Assembly (NCBI GenBank): GCA_020137815.1
Contig: CM035362.1
Location: forward strand, 1,459,426 to 1,523,425
DNA from: Hormiphora californensis
Lineage: Eukaryota > Ctenophora > Tentaculata > Cydippida > Pleurobrachiidae
Direction of reading: 5' to 3'
DNA length: 64,000 bases
Part shown: positions 1 to 13,882 of the stretch, piece after piece
Numbering within the stretch: the stretch's first letter is position 1
Layout: each line of letters opens with the position of its first letter
The notes under the pieces: generated by a model
Databases searched by the model: none
What the model saw: the letters and a program-made list of their open reading frames with translations, nothing else
What the model was told of the DNA's origin: nothing
Made by a program: the position numbers and the translations under genes

Positions 1-609
1 ACACCTGGAGAAGGTCACATGACACCTGCAGCACCAAGTCACATGACACCTGCAGGTGATGGTGACACAATTAGAGCCATGACACCCCGTGCAGCGCCCC
101 CACCTGGCGGGAAACGATTCTTTATCTGTGGTCATCTTCACAGCGAGGCATGTGAGCATGGTAACCATGGCACCAGTGGTAACCATGGTAACGATGGCAA
201 CAGTGGTAACGATGGCAACGATGGAAACAAGATGGTGAGATGGGGTAGTGGAGTAAGGGGAGCTGGGGAGGATGAAGGTGGATTGAAAGGTTATTGCAGT
301 CGCAGGATACCTACACCTGCCTTTCTCTCTAACACTAAGGTATTTAATATTAAATTAGGAACACTAAGGAACTGTTGTTCCACCCTATAGAAATTCAATA
401 TGAGTTTCAAACTTTTCTTGACCCGTCTTCACTAGGGTTGTGTATACGTAGATACGCTCATTCAAAGTTAACGAACCCTACAAAAAACACACAATAGAAG
501 GTCATCATCATCATGATCATCATCTGATGATGACCTATTTTGTATGATTCATCATCCCCCATTCCCTCCCCATCCCTCAAACCATGGTGTCTCTCCCCTC
601 AAACACCAG
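1..609. other. Left flank with low-complexity open frame
   Basis: An open frame at 19-390 (+) encodes short Gly/Asn/His/Asp repeats (NHG and NDG type) with no recognisable domain. It may be an exon of the gene whose last exon follows at 610, or simply a tandem codon repeat. No splice pair connecting the two could be established. The stretch at 400-540 shows nothing but a small ATC/ATG-rich run. Confidence 0.3.
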
Positions 610-738
610 GCAAAGGACAATGATGACGATGATGACGATATTTCCCTGAATCTGGATCTCAGCACCGCCTCGACCGTAGCAGACATATCACGTGACAGTG
701 CTGGCATGCCCATACCTGCCCCGGATCGAGAGGTTTAA
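610..738 (+). CDS. Probable last exon of an unknown upstream gene
   Basis: A good acceptor (pyrimidine-rich tract then CAG at 607-609) opens a frame that reads AKDN, a run of Asp, then an Ile/Leu/Ser-rich stretch with ISLNLDL, and ends at TAA 736-738. The acidic run followed by an ordinary-looking C-terminus suggests a real terminal exon. The rest of the gene would lie to the left of the window or in the low-complexity open frame at 19-390. No family is recognised. Confidence 0.4.
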   Translation, partial: AKDNDDDDDDISLNLDLSTASTVADISRDSAGMPIPAPDREV

Positions 739-2456
739 CATCAGGATACATACCTCATATAGTGCAGATGCAGATCTCTTGATATCCTTCTCATGTAAAC
801 ACGGCACCCCTTGCTGCTAATCAGTTTCATTGAAAAAACAGCTGGTCTTTCCTTTAAAAACCTTAAATTTTATCTGAGCTTATGAATTCGTTCTGAGCGC
901 ACTGTCGAGAATCAAATGGGGTATGGCGCCGCCATACAATCCAACTTAAATGATGTCATTCCAGGTGTTGGTGATTTGCGGACATATCCACACGGCATCC
1001 TGCTACACCGTCAGACGAATTGAAATGAGAACTCTTTACTGACTACAGTTCATGTGCTCTGACTGATCAGCTTTGTGAAGATTACAAAACTCAATGTATT
1101 GGATCGAAGTTTTATAAACTAGAATTGTAGTACTGTTTCAAAATGCAAACTACGTATAAAAGGGGGCTGAGGGGTTTTGTTCTTTGCCCAAAATGATTTC
1201 AATGTTTCTGTTACTTGAAATTTCTCCGTTTTATCTTTTTGAAAAAAAAACCGGAACTGTTTCATGAGTCTGATTGAAAATAGGGCACTGTGACACAGCT
1301 TATTATCCTTGGAACTGCTCAGGCTACTGCAGTAGTAAATAATGCAATGCTGCACATGTTGGTAAATGGGTTAGAACATGGAGGTGTATTTGAGTCGCCT
1401 GACACCGTGTAAAAAGAAAGTATGAACAATTCAAGGGTGTGTGTGTGACACTATAAATCCAATAAAAAATGAACTTGGCGGAATGGGTTAAACGGAGCTC
1501 CTTTTTCAGAAAGGGAGAGAAAAGGTTCGATTCTAGTAGCATAGGGTGAAAAGGGCGAGAGCTAGCAAAAATGTGTGGTAATTATATATTTTTTCTTATC
1601 TGTTTATCGCATAAGTTATATAGGTATGTATAGCATAAAATACCACCATGGGCAGTACAATAATTATCATCCTGTGACCTGTTTGTTTACTGCTATATAG
1701 CATAACTCAATAAGTTGCTACGCTTTGTACCGATTCATTTCCAACAACTTTAATCGTGAATACCACATACCACATCTTTAGCCGCACTACAGGCACCACA
1801 TCTTTAGCCGCACTACAGGCACTGCCCTGTCAGAGCATTGGCCTGACCCATTCTCGTTTCTCTCAAGCGTGCGAGAACTGTGGTCAGAGCATTGGCCTGA
1901 CAGGCACTGCCTATACCACTGTCCACTATGACACTATACGTGCATTCAATGGACTCCACTGTGGTACAAATTCGACACGATTCAATAAACTAGAAATGCA
2001 TATAATATGGCAGAACCAATTTCCCAGTACGTTTATTTAGGATCAGCAGTCATTATTATCAGCACCCAACCAGAACAGCACCCAACCAGATTCTTTTCCC
2101 CGTCGTCTGATGATCATGTCAGTAAACCATTCGTAACGCGGAAACAAACCTTACCATGTGCTTACTGACGCATTGCTCCGTGAAGAGATAGATGGTGGTA
2201 GAAATACAGGGTAAAAGAGAGGGAGGGAGGGAGAGAGAGAGAGAGAGAGAGAAGAAAGGTGCACGTTGTTTCTATCGGCGGGTGCAACAGCTCAGACCAA
2301 TGACAGTGCCCTTCCGGTTGTGCTTAGAAAAACACACTCCACACCTCTCGTCACCCCATCTCTCTCTCATTCTAACTCTAAAACTCCCTCATTCTCTCTG
2401 GTGCACATCAGGAGCTGCGTGTTTATTTTTTCTCAGCTTCAGTTCAAGCTGCTGCG
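739..2456. other. Intergenic region upstream of the kringle gene
   Basis: No convincing gene. It holds a partial copy of the GC-rich palindromic element at about 890-940 (see 11488-11564), a short local duplication around 1770-1815, a repeat built on CAGAGCATTGGCCTGAC at about 1828-1905 (related pieces near 6580, 57830 and 62520), and a GA run at 2223-2252. The promoter and 5' UTR of the gene starting at 2457 should lie here. The 100 bases before the ATG are pyrimidine-rich and no TATA box was seen. Confidence 0.5.
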
Positions 2457-5400
2457 ATGTTGCTTTTGTGTGTCTTATCAGCCGCTCTCCTGGGTATAAC
2501 CGCAGCCCAGTCAGGTAAATAATTGGGAAGCATTTAATTATTTTAGATAAGAAACCAATTTAGAGTTAGTTAATTTCAATTGGATCGTTCCATGACTAAA
2601 CGCTTTATCACTTTTTTCAACATCTTAGGCCGGGTCCAGACGAGTAGTAGGTAGCTACTATGGTAGGCTACTATGGTAGATATCTACCACAGCTACCACT
2701 CGTCTGTACACCTATATCTTCCATAAGCTACTATGGTAGGCGGTTATAGGTCGAGGTATAACCGCCTACTATAGTAGCTTACCATGGTAGGCTACTATAG
2801 TAGGTGGTCACTCGTCTGTTCACCCTCTGACCGCCTACCATTGTAACTTGTCACATCTGTAACTGTGGGGCATAAGAAACTTGATACCCCCGATGATTAC
2901 AGAAGTATCATGGTAGATGTGTCAGAGGGTGGCCAGACGAGTGGTAGCTAGCCTACCATAGTAGCTTTGTTACCACTCGTCTGGTCAGTTCCCAGCTACT
3001 ATGGTAGCTTACCATAGTAGCCTACCATAGTAGCTACCTACCACTCGTCTGGACCCGGCCTTAATTATATCTTTGATCTTGACATGTCGGAAGAGTGGGC
3101 AGAGAGTATATGCTCATCTAGGAGCTCGAGCTTTCTTTAGTGGTAGATCAGACTTGCTCGACCCTCTTTACAAATGTAAAGGAGGGTTTATAGAACCAGC
3201 CAATGGATCAGACCCTCACCACAACCCCCCCCCCCCCCCCCAGATTGTTACAATGTGACAGATGCCGATAAGGGAAAGATTAACTACACTGGAGAAACTT
3301 ACAAAACTAAATCTGGTCGGATATGTCAGCGATGGGACAGCCAAAGTCCCCATCCCCACAAAAAAGTACCCGAGATGTTCCCCAACAAAGGTGAGATGAT
3401 CAACTTTTAAATTTTCATTCCCCATTGAACATGATCTATCATCAAAATGCCATTGTCGAAAAGTTCTTTTATTTGCAAAAACGTTTCGTTCAATTCTCGA
3501 ACTAGAGCCTTTCGAATTTGAGAGAGAACTAAAATGCCTTTAACTTATGATTTCTCAAACTCAAAGAAAACTTTAAGATTCGAGACAAAACATTCTGCCT
3601 CAAAAACTTTATCAATATAATTTCAGATTTGAGAGAGAATTACTGTCGGGACCCGGACAACTTTGGCTACCCATGGTGCTTTACCACCGACCCTGAGAAA
3701 AAGAGGGAAAGGTGTGATATTCCCAACTGTGCTGACGCGGCTAACACCCAAGCTGATGCCCCAACAGGTAAACAGTGCTGCTTGTAGTCAAATTACTGTA
3801 ATGAAAATACAGTAAGGAGACGCGCACGGTGCATAACGCGCGGCAAAAAGTTCATGTGTCAGCATGTACTAGCGCCCTGATTGGTCACGGTTGCGTGTCG
3901 TCTTACTGTATCTTCGTTTTCCATTACCGTTTTCCCACTACTGCAAGCGACCGTGAAACTGTTCCACAGCTCAAACGAATTGGTGATGGGGCCAGTATAG
4001 TTTCGGCCCGGTTGGTCTAAGCAATTTCTAAGCCATAAATGTCCAAATTCAAGGTTAAAGCAGTAGCCGGTACTTAGGTATATATCCATTATCCCTCACC
4101 CAGCATGCCTTGGGGTCTGCAGAAGATTAATTTACCAATCATCAACAGCTGTTTGACTCACCATGAGAAAATTACTAAAATTTAAAATTTAAGTTTTAAA
4201 ATTTAATCTCTCCTTGGCAACCAGATTGTTTCAAAGCTATCCCCATGTCTGATGGGAAGGTGGTCATTAGCTACGGTGGATCTGTCAACACGACAGTCAG
4301 GGAGATTCCCTGTCAGAAGTGGACCGTCACTGAACCTCAACTGCACGATAGGACCCCTGAAAAGTTCCCCGGGAAAGGTACATTTCAATTTTAGACTTAA
4401 TTTATTTGTGAACACTTGAACTTGCTCATTAAGACGTTCAAGTTCTTAAGTGATGCTTGGTCGGTTTTTAACAATTAACATGTCTCCCCCTGATACCCTC
4501 TCTAGTCTCTAGTACATCTCTCATCATGTCTCCCTGCTCTCCCTGCTCTCCCTGCTCTCATCATGTCTATCCTTACTCCCCATCATCTCCTCTCCCCATA
4601 CTATCCCCACCTCTCCTCTCCCCATCATCTCATACTCTCAGGTCTGGGTGATCACAACTATTGCCGGGATCCCGATAATACTGGATATCCCTGGTGTTAC
4701 ACCACAGATGAGGGGGTCCGGTGGGAGGGATGCTCCATCCCCAACTGTGATGGTGAGTTTCAACTCATTAGAATGTGAGACGGACCCCGATTTACCGGGG
4801 GTGTTCGGGGTATGGGTTCTGCCTGGTATATTGGGGTCCGCCTGTATTTTAAATGGGCCATTAAAACACTAAATGCAGGACGGCCGGCCAGATCGGGTAG
4901 GGACATATTAGTACTAATAGTATCATAATAGAGGGGTTGTAATAGAAGACAAATAAAAACTAATGGTTGCATATTTTTCAGATCCTGACCGATTCAGTAA
5001 GTCATTACGTTTCGTAAGTACAACTTTATTTTTCGTCAGTTTATCAGTCTGTCTGTCAGCCAGTCTATATATCGGTAGAAAAGTATAGTTGTCTCAACGC
5101 TATACTACCTTTTATTTGGCAGCTGATAGATCAGTTTGTAGACCGAAGAGGTATTTTAGTGAATCGTCTTGCTCCGGGACTGTAGACAACAGGTCCTTTG
5201 GTAGTGTATTTTACACATCCTCTACACTTACAGTGCCCCGTGGTCTTCCCACACCAGCCCAGCTTAGAACAACAAACATAACCCTGCAAGTAGGAGTAGG
5301 GAGTGTGTAAATGAGACAATATAGGAAATGAGTGGGCTTGCTTGACCACAGAGGGGTGCGAGGTGACCAAAGAAATGAATTGCCGAAAGAAATGAAATGC

Positions 5401-8400
5401 CTTGCTCGACCCCCTCTCACCACGCCCGTTTGAAGAAAACAAGAAATATGTGAACGGTGTATCAAATGACATTATCTAAGGCTCAGTGACTGCAATGCCC
5501 ACCCTTGGGCAACTTTGGTAGCATATGGCCCGTGTACCCGAGTGCCACTCCTCAAAAAGTACCTACCCTTGGGTTACTGGGATTGCATTGGGCTGGTCTT
5601 CCACTGGGAAGTTTATACCGAACCCCACATCTCAAGTCCTTCCTCCAGCGTGCTGTATAGTCAACACAGTCATTGCAGAGGCAGTGCTTGGGTAACCCTC
5701 CACACCACCCCAGATCACTGCAACACGACTTGCCTAGTGGGATCGGGGTTATACTATGATGGGTAGTTGCCAAGATTGAATGCCCATATAAGGATTGAAT
5801 GCCCATATAAGGATTGAATGCTCATATAAGGATTGAATGCTCATATAAGGATAGAATGCTCATATAAGGATTGAATGCCCATATAAGGATTAAATGCCCA
5901 TATAAGGATTGAATGCTCATATAAGGATAGAATGCTCATATAAGGATTGAATGCTCATATAAGGATTGAATGCCCATATAAGGATTAAATGCCCATATAA
6001 GGATTGAATGCCCATATATGGAGTGTTGTACCTTTAGGGTGATGTGGATCACACTCTGCGGGGTGTCCGTTGGGCAGGCTATACTCGTCCCCACACCTTC
6101 CATCTTTCCTCCATGTTGCAACGTAGTTCACACACTTCTTACACTGAAGATATAATACACGAGTCAAGATGTATCAAATAGGTCTGAATAATGAGATCTG
6201 AGCTACTTTTTTAAGTGCGGGCATCATGTCAGGCGACTCTTCTTCTTCTTCTCCAAAAACATGCACATGAATTCCATTTCATTGTAACTTTCCAAGCAAC
6301 TTCCAGTCATGAAAGGGAACTAATTGTAAAGCTCCAAGTGTAGTACCTTACAATGATTTTCAGTTTTCCCACAGTGACCATCCTCTGAACAGCACGTGTG
6401 GCCCTTGGGGTGATGGGGGTCGCACTCTGCAGGCCGTCCATTTGACAACTTGAACTTTACCCCGCACCTTCCGTCCTCTCGCCACCACACCGTCAGCGAC
6501 TTACGGTCTAAAGAAAGGGAGGGTGTGTGGCGGTTAGAGCATTGCAGGTTGATCCAGGACTCATTTATTTCAAGTAAGCTAACGCACGAGAACCGCGGTC
6601 AGAGCAGCTTGGCCTGACGGGTATTTGCAGTAGGCCATCAAACAACATATTCAGAGAGAAACCAAGACCAACAACTATACATCTGCGACACCGGGGGACA
6701 ACAAAATAACCGTCTCTCACCATCATTAGCCACACTGGATTCATCTTCACTTTCAGTTTCACTATCAACCACAGCCCTCGTTGAATCACCCTCTGCATCA
6801 TCATCTGATTCTGATTTCTGCCGCTCTACAGCAGCTGGATCAGTTGTCATGACGACGGTTACCATGACAACTACCATGACAACAACTACCTTCATGGTGT
6901 ACAATAACAAGAGAGCTGCTAGGTACTACAATACAAAGTATACATTGAAGGGGAACACTGAATGAGAAAGCTTAGTATGCAACTGACATTCTTCAGGGCC
7001 GGTGCGATCAGAGTAATTTCTGTTTACCCTTCAATAAATCATTAAAAGCCACCTTCAGTTGTTATATTTAACAGGTTGCTATGGCAACTAAACATTGTTT
7101 TTCATCTCAGTGTGTCGAGATCCTGAGACCAGTGCCATGTATGCAGTAGGTGACACTTGGACCAAGGCATCAGATAACTGCGTCCAGTGCGAGTGTTTCG
7201 AAGGACGTAAGTAGTTGCTCATGAAATCTCTCCATTGCTAATAATTTGGAGAAAGAACAGCCCTTTGTTATCTTTCTGGTTGTAGAATGTAGGCATTGAG
7301 GAACCTAACTCCCTTTATCTACATATTATGTTTTTTAAAGGAGCAGAAGTTGTAACTGCAGTTATTTCTGATGATTCGTAAGAAACTTTGGGTAAACAAT
7401 TAAACATCTAGTTTTGACACGCCCTTTCTTCCTTTCTCTGTAGTATTCATGTAAATAATATTGTACTGACATATATTCTATTTGAACCGGTACCCTTCGC
7501 AAAAAAGCAATTTCTCTGTAGGTGTTGTCGACTGTTTCTCTCTTGAGTGTGGAGCATTGGATTGTGATGAAGAGAGTGTTCGATACCTCACCAACCAATG
7601 CTGTCCAGTCTGTAAGTTTCAAACTACTGATCTCTTCCAAGAAAGTCCATTGACTAGATATTAGATAATTGAATCGCCCAATTAACTAACTAATTAAATC
7701 ACCAGGTGATGAGGAATGCATGGATAGCAGGAATGGTTACATCTACTCCATCGGAGACAACTGGAGTCCTGACCCTTGTCAGGATTGTACCTGTACCGCT
7801 GGAGACAACGGAGATAAATTCGAGGCTTGTGCCACATTGGATTGTGCAATGCTGGAGGAGGGGTGTGAACCCATGTACCGGCCCGGTGAATGCTGTCCCA
7901 TCTGTAAGTATGCCACGTGTTGACTGTTGCCCATATATGGTGTTGTGTCACGTGGCTTTTCCCGGGGGGATCGCTGTCATGTTACGATGACAACCAATTA
8001 TCAGTAGCGATAGAATTTGTGTGAATCTCCATGAGTTTAGTGGCACAAACAATTATTTCAGCAACACCACTTATATAACTTGCTAAAATCTCTCTCCCTC
8101 ACCAGGTAACGAGGACTGCCTTAAAGATGACTCGGGTGACTTGAAGATGTACTACGCTGTAAACGATACCTGGTCCCCCGATGCCTGTACCGATTGTACT
8201 TGCATTGATTTCGGTAAGATTTAATTTCATTATTTCTTGGTCATTGCCTAGTCCCCCAAAGTTTTTCTAAAGTTAATTGGCGGTGCTGGCATCACTAAGT
8301 GATTGGCCCCCGTGTTTAGACTGTATAGGCTCCCCAATTGCAGGGGTTCACGCCTATGACTTGACCGCTCTTACCGTATCAAATCAAATCAAGGTTTAGC

Positions 8401-11400
8401 TCCTTGATCCTTTTCAAATCATTTAAAATCAAGGATTTAACCTCCTCTTTTCCAGGTGGCCAAAAGATGGAGATGTGTGCCCAGCAATATTGTGAAGTGC
8501 CCACTCATTGCTATAACCTCACATACTCGGACGACAGATGTTGCCCCTACTGCGGTGATTCACCATATGATGGTGAGTAATACTCAGACTTCTGTTGTCT
8601 CATATGAGACCCTCCTCGCGTAGCCTCGGTTGCGCGGTGTACAGTCAGTGTAGGACAAGACTTCTGAAACAATTCCTACGATGATATAGAATTGTCTTTT
8701 CATATATGTCTAACCATATTGTATCAGGTCTGTCTGGCGCCGCAGACCCCATCTGAGCGCACTATTTGAGAATCAAATCGGGGTGTCCCTGAACGTGGTG
8801 TATCACGTGGGATGTACTAAACACTTGTAATGTTCTAACCCAGAATCCTCCTTTACAATTGCGTGGGAAACAGGTAGTCAACTAAACAAGGCAACTAAAC
8901 AAGCACTGTGTTATTTCAGAATGCTTCGATTACACGGTGAACAACACTATCCTGTACGATGGCACAGCTAGCAAGACAAAAAGCGGGAGGACATGTCAAA
9001 ACTGGGGACTACAGTGGCCCAACACGCACACCCGAACACCCGACAATTATCCTGAGGTTAGTTGAGAGAGATAACAAACAATACCATATAAGGGCATCAC
9101 GTGACACAAACAATACCATATAAGGGCATCACGTGACACAAACAATACCATATAAGGGCATCACGTGACACAAACAATACCATATAAGGGCATCACGTGA
9201 CACAAACAATACCATATAAGGACATCACCTGACACAAACAATACCATATAAGGACATCACGTGACACAGACAATACCATATAAGGGCATCACGTGACACA
9301 AACAATACCATATAAGGACATCACGTGACACAAACAATACCATATAAGGGCATCACGTGACACAAACAATACCATATAAGGACATCACGTGACACAAACA
9401 ATACCATATAAGGGCATCACGTGACACAAACAATACCATATAAGGACATCACGTTACACACCTCTTCACAGGGTCTCCTTGGTTTCCACAACTACTGCCG
9501 TGATCCCGACAACTCTGGGTATCTCTGGTGTTATGTTGATGATGTAGAGTCTGATGATAGATGGGAGGAATGTGACGTCAAGGCTTGCAGAGAGATTGGT
9601 AAGTTGAGCCCTGGTAGTTAAACCACTCTCTCTTCCCTGCACAGTGTCCAGTTAACCCCCTCCCTCCCCAGTTAATCGCCTCTCTCTCCCATGTCCAGAC
9701 TCCAGTTAACCCCTCCCCCTCCCCATCCCCAATTAGCCCACTCTCCCTCCCCATCTCCAGTTAACCCCTCTCCCTCCCCTGCACAGTTAACCCACTCTCC
9801 CTCCCCTGCACAGTTAACCCCTATCCCTCCCCAGTTAACCCCCACAACTGGGACGAGGACGAAGCTGAGGTGTTAAACGAATCAATATGTGTGAATGAGG
9901 GCGTTCAGATCGGATGTGAAAATGACAAGAGACTGGTACGTGATTATTACAAAACTCTGTACTGCTACACAGTGTTACTGTACTCTGTACTGTTAAAAAG
10001 TGTTACGTGTCATCCCCCCTATAATAAAACAACACGGATATGGTATCCAAATTAACTTACTTTGTGAAACGACCTCACATACTCTACTGCCCAATACAAG
10101 ACCACACATTGACAAGAGCTGTGATTTCAATTTAACTCCCCCCACAGTAACCACAAAAACCATGGTAACCCCCCCTCCACAGTTCATTGTTTCGGCCAAC
10201 TTTGGGGCGACTGAGGAGCAGAGGTGTTTCGACTACAACAGTACCACCGACTACTGTGATAACACAGCTGACACAACTGGTAAACAAGCCTGTAAAACTA
10301 CCCCCCACCCCCCCCCCGAGAACTACTATTTGAAGAGGGGAGGGATAAATATGTTGTTACACAAGAACCCTTATCATAAACCGAATACCAATATAACATT
10401 GTTATATCCCCACTCCAGCGACCATCAAGGACAACTGTGACGGAAAGAGCTATTGTGAGCTAATTCCCTCCCGGCTCCAGTACAATGTTGGAGACTGCCA
10501 AGGATCAAACTTCTACCTGAATCTCACGTTCTACTGCAAACCAGACATCATGTGTTACTCGAAGGAGGGACGGTAAGCAGAGGAACCGACCGAAACAGGA
10601 AATACTGGTCCCTGATTGGCTGATAACCAGTCACGTGACCTAAATAACGAGTTGTGATTTGTTGTTGACTTGTGTCGGTCGGTTCCTGGAAAACATATTC
10701 CGCAACAAACTGCTTCCAAAGATGTAAAAACATTCTGGATCTATAACATTACTTCGGCCTGGTTTGGGGAGGGCAGTCTTTTATGAGATTACCATCACCA
10801 AACTATACATTTCAATCCGTATTGTACCGATCTAATCATCTAATCAGGTTCGCTAACTACAATGGGACAAGGAGTGAGACCAAGAGTGGTAGGAAGTGCA
10901 TGAGATGGAACCAACAGAGGCCCCACGGACACTACTTTATCCCTGAGGAGTTCAGCGACCGAGGTGAATATCTTAATTAGTCAACTAATTAGATAATTAA
11001 TTGGCCAATTAATTAGTTAATTAGTCAATTACATTGTTAGTTTGTTCAGGTTTTGAATTATCGGGGTGTCAGGTAGATTGTAAACCCCCCCCCCTCTTGA
11101 GCAGGTATCGGCGAGCACAACTACTGCCGATTGTAACCCCCCCCCTCTCTCGTGCAGGTATCGGTGAGCACAACTACTGCCGAGATCCGGATGGCGAAGG
11201 CCGACCCTGGTGTTACACCATGGACGAGGAGAAGCGATGGGAGTTCTGCGGTGTACCTCAATGTGAAGGTAAGGGTCACGTGACAATGCCCATATATAAT
11301 GCCCATATATGGGCATGTTGCGTAACACTATGGCTGTGAGTGAAGGAACGGTTCAAGCTCACTCAGGCTCGGGAACGTAGCCGCTCAAGAGCAACAACAT

Positions 11401-13827
11401 CCCTCTATCTCACCGCCTTGCGGGGCTGAGACAGCCTCAAATAAGAAGAATTCACTGGGAGGGATCGTTTATAAAGCTATGATTACACTGTATGGCGGCG
11501 CCATACCCCATTTAATTCTGAGCGTGCGACAGTGCGCTCAGATCGGGTCGGCGGCGCCAGACAGTGATTACAAAACTCTATCGGATTGACATAATGGACC
11601 ATTGTTATACGACCAGCTAAATAGTTTTCCTTTTTAGGCTACTCAGACTCGCCTACTAAGATGGTATTCGTTAGTAAGGCCAGCACTATTATCCGCCTCA
11701 TTGGAGACGCCAAGAATATCAACTGCCAATTTGTCAAGGTAAGAGCTGCTGTGTAGTCAGGTGGAAGAAGGTTATGGGCGTAAGCTGCTGTAGTCAGGAG
11801 GTTATGGGTTGATTGAATCATGCAGCATCATTTGGGCTAGTAATAACGATGTCTGATCTTCAAAGAAAATATGAGAATATAATGTCATGCCATCTTCTTA
11901 CTTTGCAGGAGGGTGAGACCCAGGTGACCTACATGGGCAAGACAAACACGACCGTCGGAGGACGAGCCTGTCAGCGGTGGACTGAGACGACACCCCATTT
12001 CCATACCAAGATGCCAGAGAGGTACCCTGACGCTGGACTTGGAGATCACAACTTCTGTCGAGATCCCGATGGCACTGGTGAGTAATGAACGTTAATAATT
12101 AAGTAATTGTATTAACTGATTATGTTAATTGGGTGTCAACTTATTGTGTATTAACCAATCTTATTAACTGGGTGTTATCCAATTGTATTAACTGGGTGTT
12201 AATTAATTGGCGAGTGACAATAACTCTTTCCAGGGAAACTGTGGTGCTATACCACCGATCCTGCCAAGCGATACGAGTTCTGTGACATTGCCGAGTGTAG
12301 CGAGGAAGAGGTAAGTTCTGTGAAATTGCCGAGTGTAGCGAGGAAGAGGTAAGTTCTGTGACATTGCCGAGTGTAGCGAGGAAGAGGTAAGTTCTGTGAC
12401 ATTGCCGAGTGTAGCGAGGAAGAGGTAAGTTTTGTGACATTGCCGAGTGTAGCGAGGAAGAGGTAAGTTCTGCCACATTGCCGAGTGTAGCGAGGAAGAG
12501 GTAAGTTCTGTGACATTGCCGAGTGTAGCGAGGAAGAGGTAAGTTCTGTGACATTGCCGAGTGTAGCGAGGAAGAGGTAAGTTCTGTGACATTGCCGAGT
12601 GTAGCGAGGAAGAGGTAAGTTCTGTGACATTGCCGAGTGTAGCGAGGAAGAGGTAAGTTCTGTGACATTGCCGAGTGTAGCGAGGAAGAGGTAAGTTCTG
12701 TGACATTGCCGAGTGTAGCGAGGAAGAGGTAAGTTCTGTGACATTGCCGAGTGTAGCGAGGAAGAGGTAAGTTCTGTGACATTGCCGAGTGTAGCGAGGA
12801 AGAGGTAAATTCTGTGACATTGCCGAGTGTAGCGAGGAAGAGGTAAGTTCTGTGACATTGCCGAGTGTAGCGAGGAAGAGGTAAGTTCTGTGACATTGCC
12901 GAGTGTAGCGAGGAAGAGGTAAGTTCTGTGACATTGCCGAGTGTAGCGAGGAAGAGGTAAGTTCTCTGGCATTGCCGAGTGTAGTGATGATGAGTAACTC
13001 ATCATATCCTCAAGTAACTCACTCTATCACTGTTTTAGTAACTCACCCTATCCTCAAGTAACTCACCTTAACTCACTTCAGTAACTCACTCTATCACTGT
13101 TTCAGATTGATCAGATGTCAATGTGTGACGATGTTGATTGTGGCGAGGGAGGAGAGTGCTTCTTGACCAATGACGGCAACACTGCCTGTCTTTGCAAATT
13201 TGGGTAGGTATATACCAAGATGAGTCTGTCATGAGTCTGTCATTTCATAACATTCTCCAATTTTCCATACAATACAATTATACTCCCGTACAAAAGTTAG
13301 TTTAGTGTTCAAGACCCCATTACTCTGACTAAAGATCATTAGAGATTCATGAATCTAGCCCCCAACTCTATCCCTCCAGATTCATGAATCTAGCCCCCAA
13401 CTCGCTCCCTCCAGATTCTTGAATCTACCCCCCCCAACTCTATCCCCCAACTCTCTCCCTCCAGATTCATGGGTCTCAACAACACGTGTGTGGATATCAA
13501 CGAATGTAAACGAGAGGGTGCATGTGGTGAACTTGCCAGCTGCGTCAACTCCGCCGGTAGCTACTCCTGTGTCTGTCCCGATGGGTACTATTACAATGGG
13601 CGGGAGTGTGAGGATAAGTCTGACCTGCCCGATGGTGATTTGTGTTACATTCCCGAGTTCATCAAGACTCCTTACAAGAGGTACTTGGTGTTTCACTTTT
13701 TTTTTTCTTTTTTGGATCGTCCCCGTGCTAACATTTGTCACTCCCTGTTACACACCATGTATCCTGGCCATGCATTTATGTGTGTGGTGTTTCACTGGCA
13801 TGACGTCATTTAGGTTTATTAGGTATT

Positions 13828-13882
<55 letters not shown>

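Noticed and set aside
5775-6019. CRISPR array
   Set aside because: Units are directly adjacent without unique spacers, and the setting is a eukaryotic intron; the same holds for the 31-, 32-, 38-, 49- and 52-bp arrays.
12141-13005. Three overlapping minus-strand open frames of about 250 codons
   Set aside because: They arise from the 38-bp array, which lacks stops on the minus strand, and they are antisense to a well-supported exon end.
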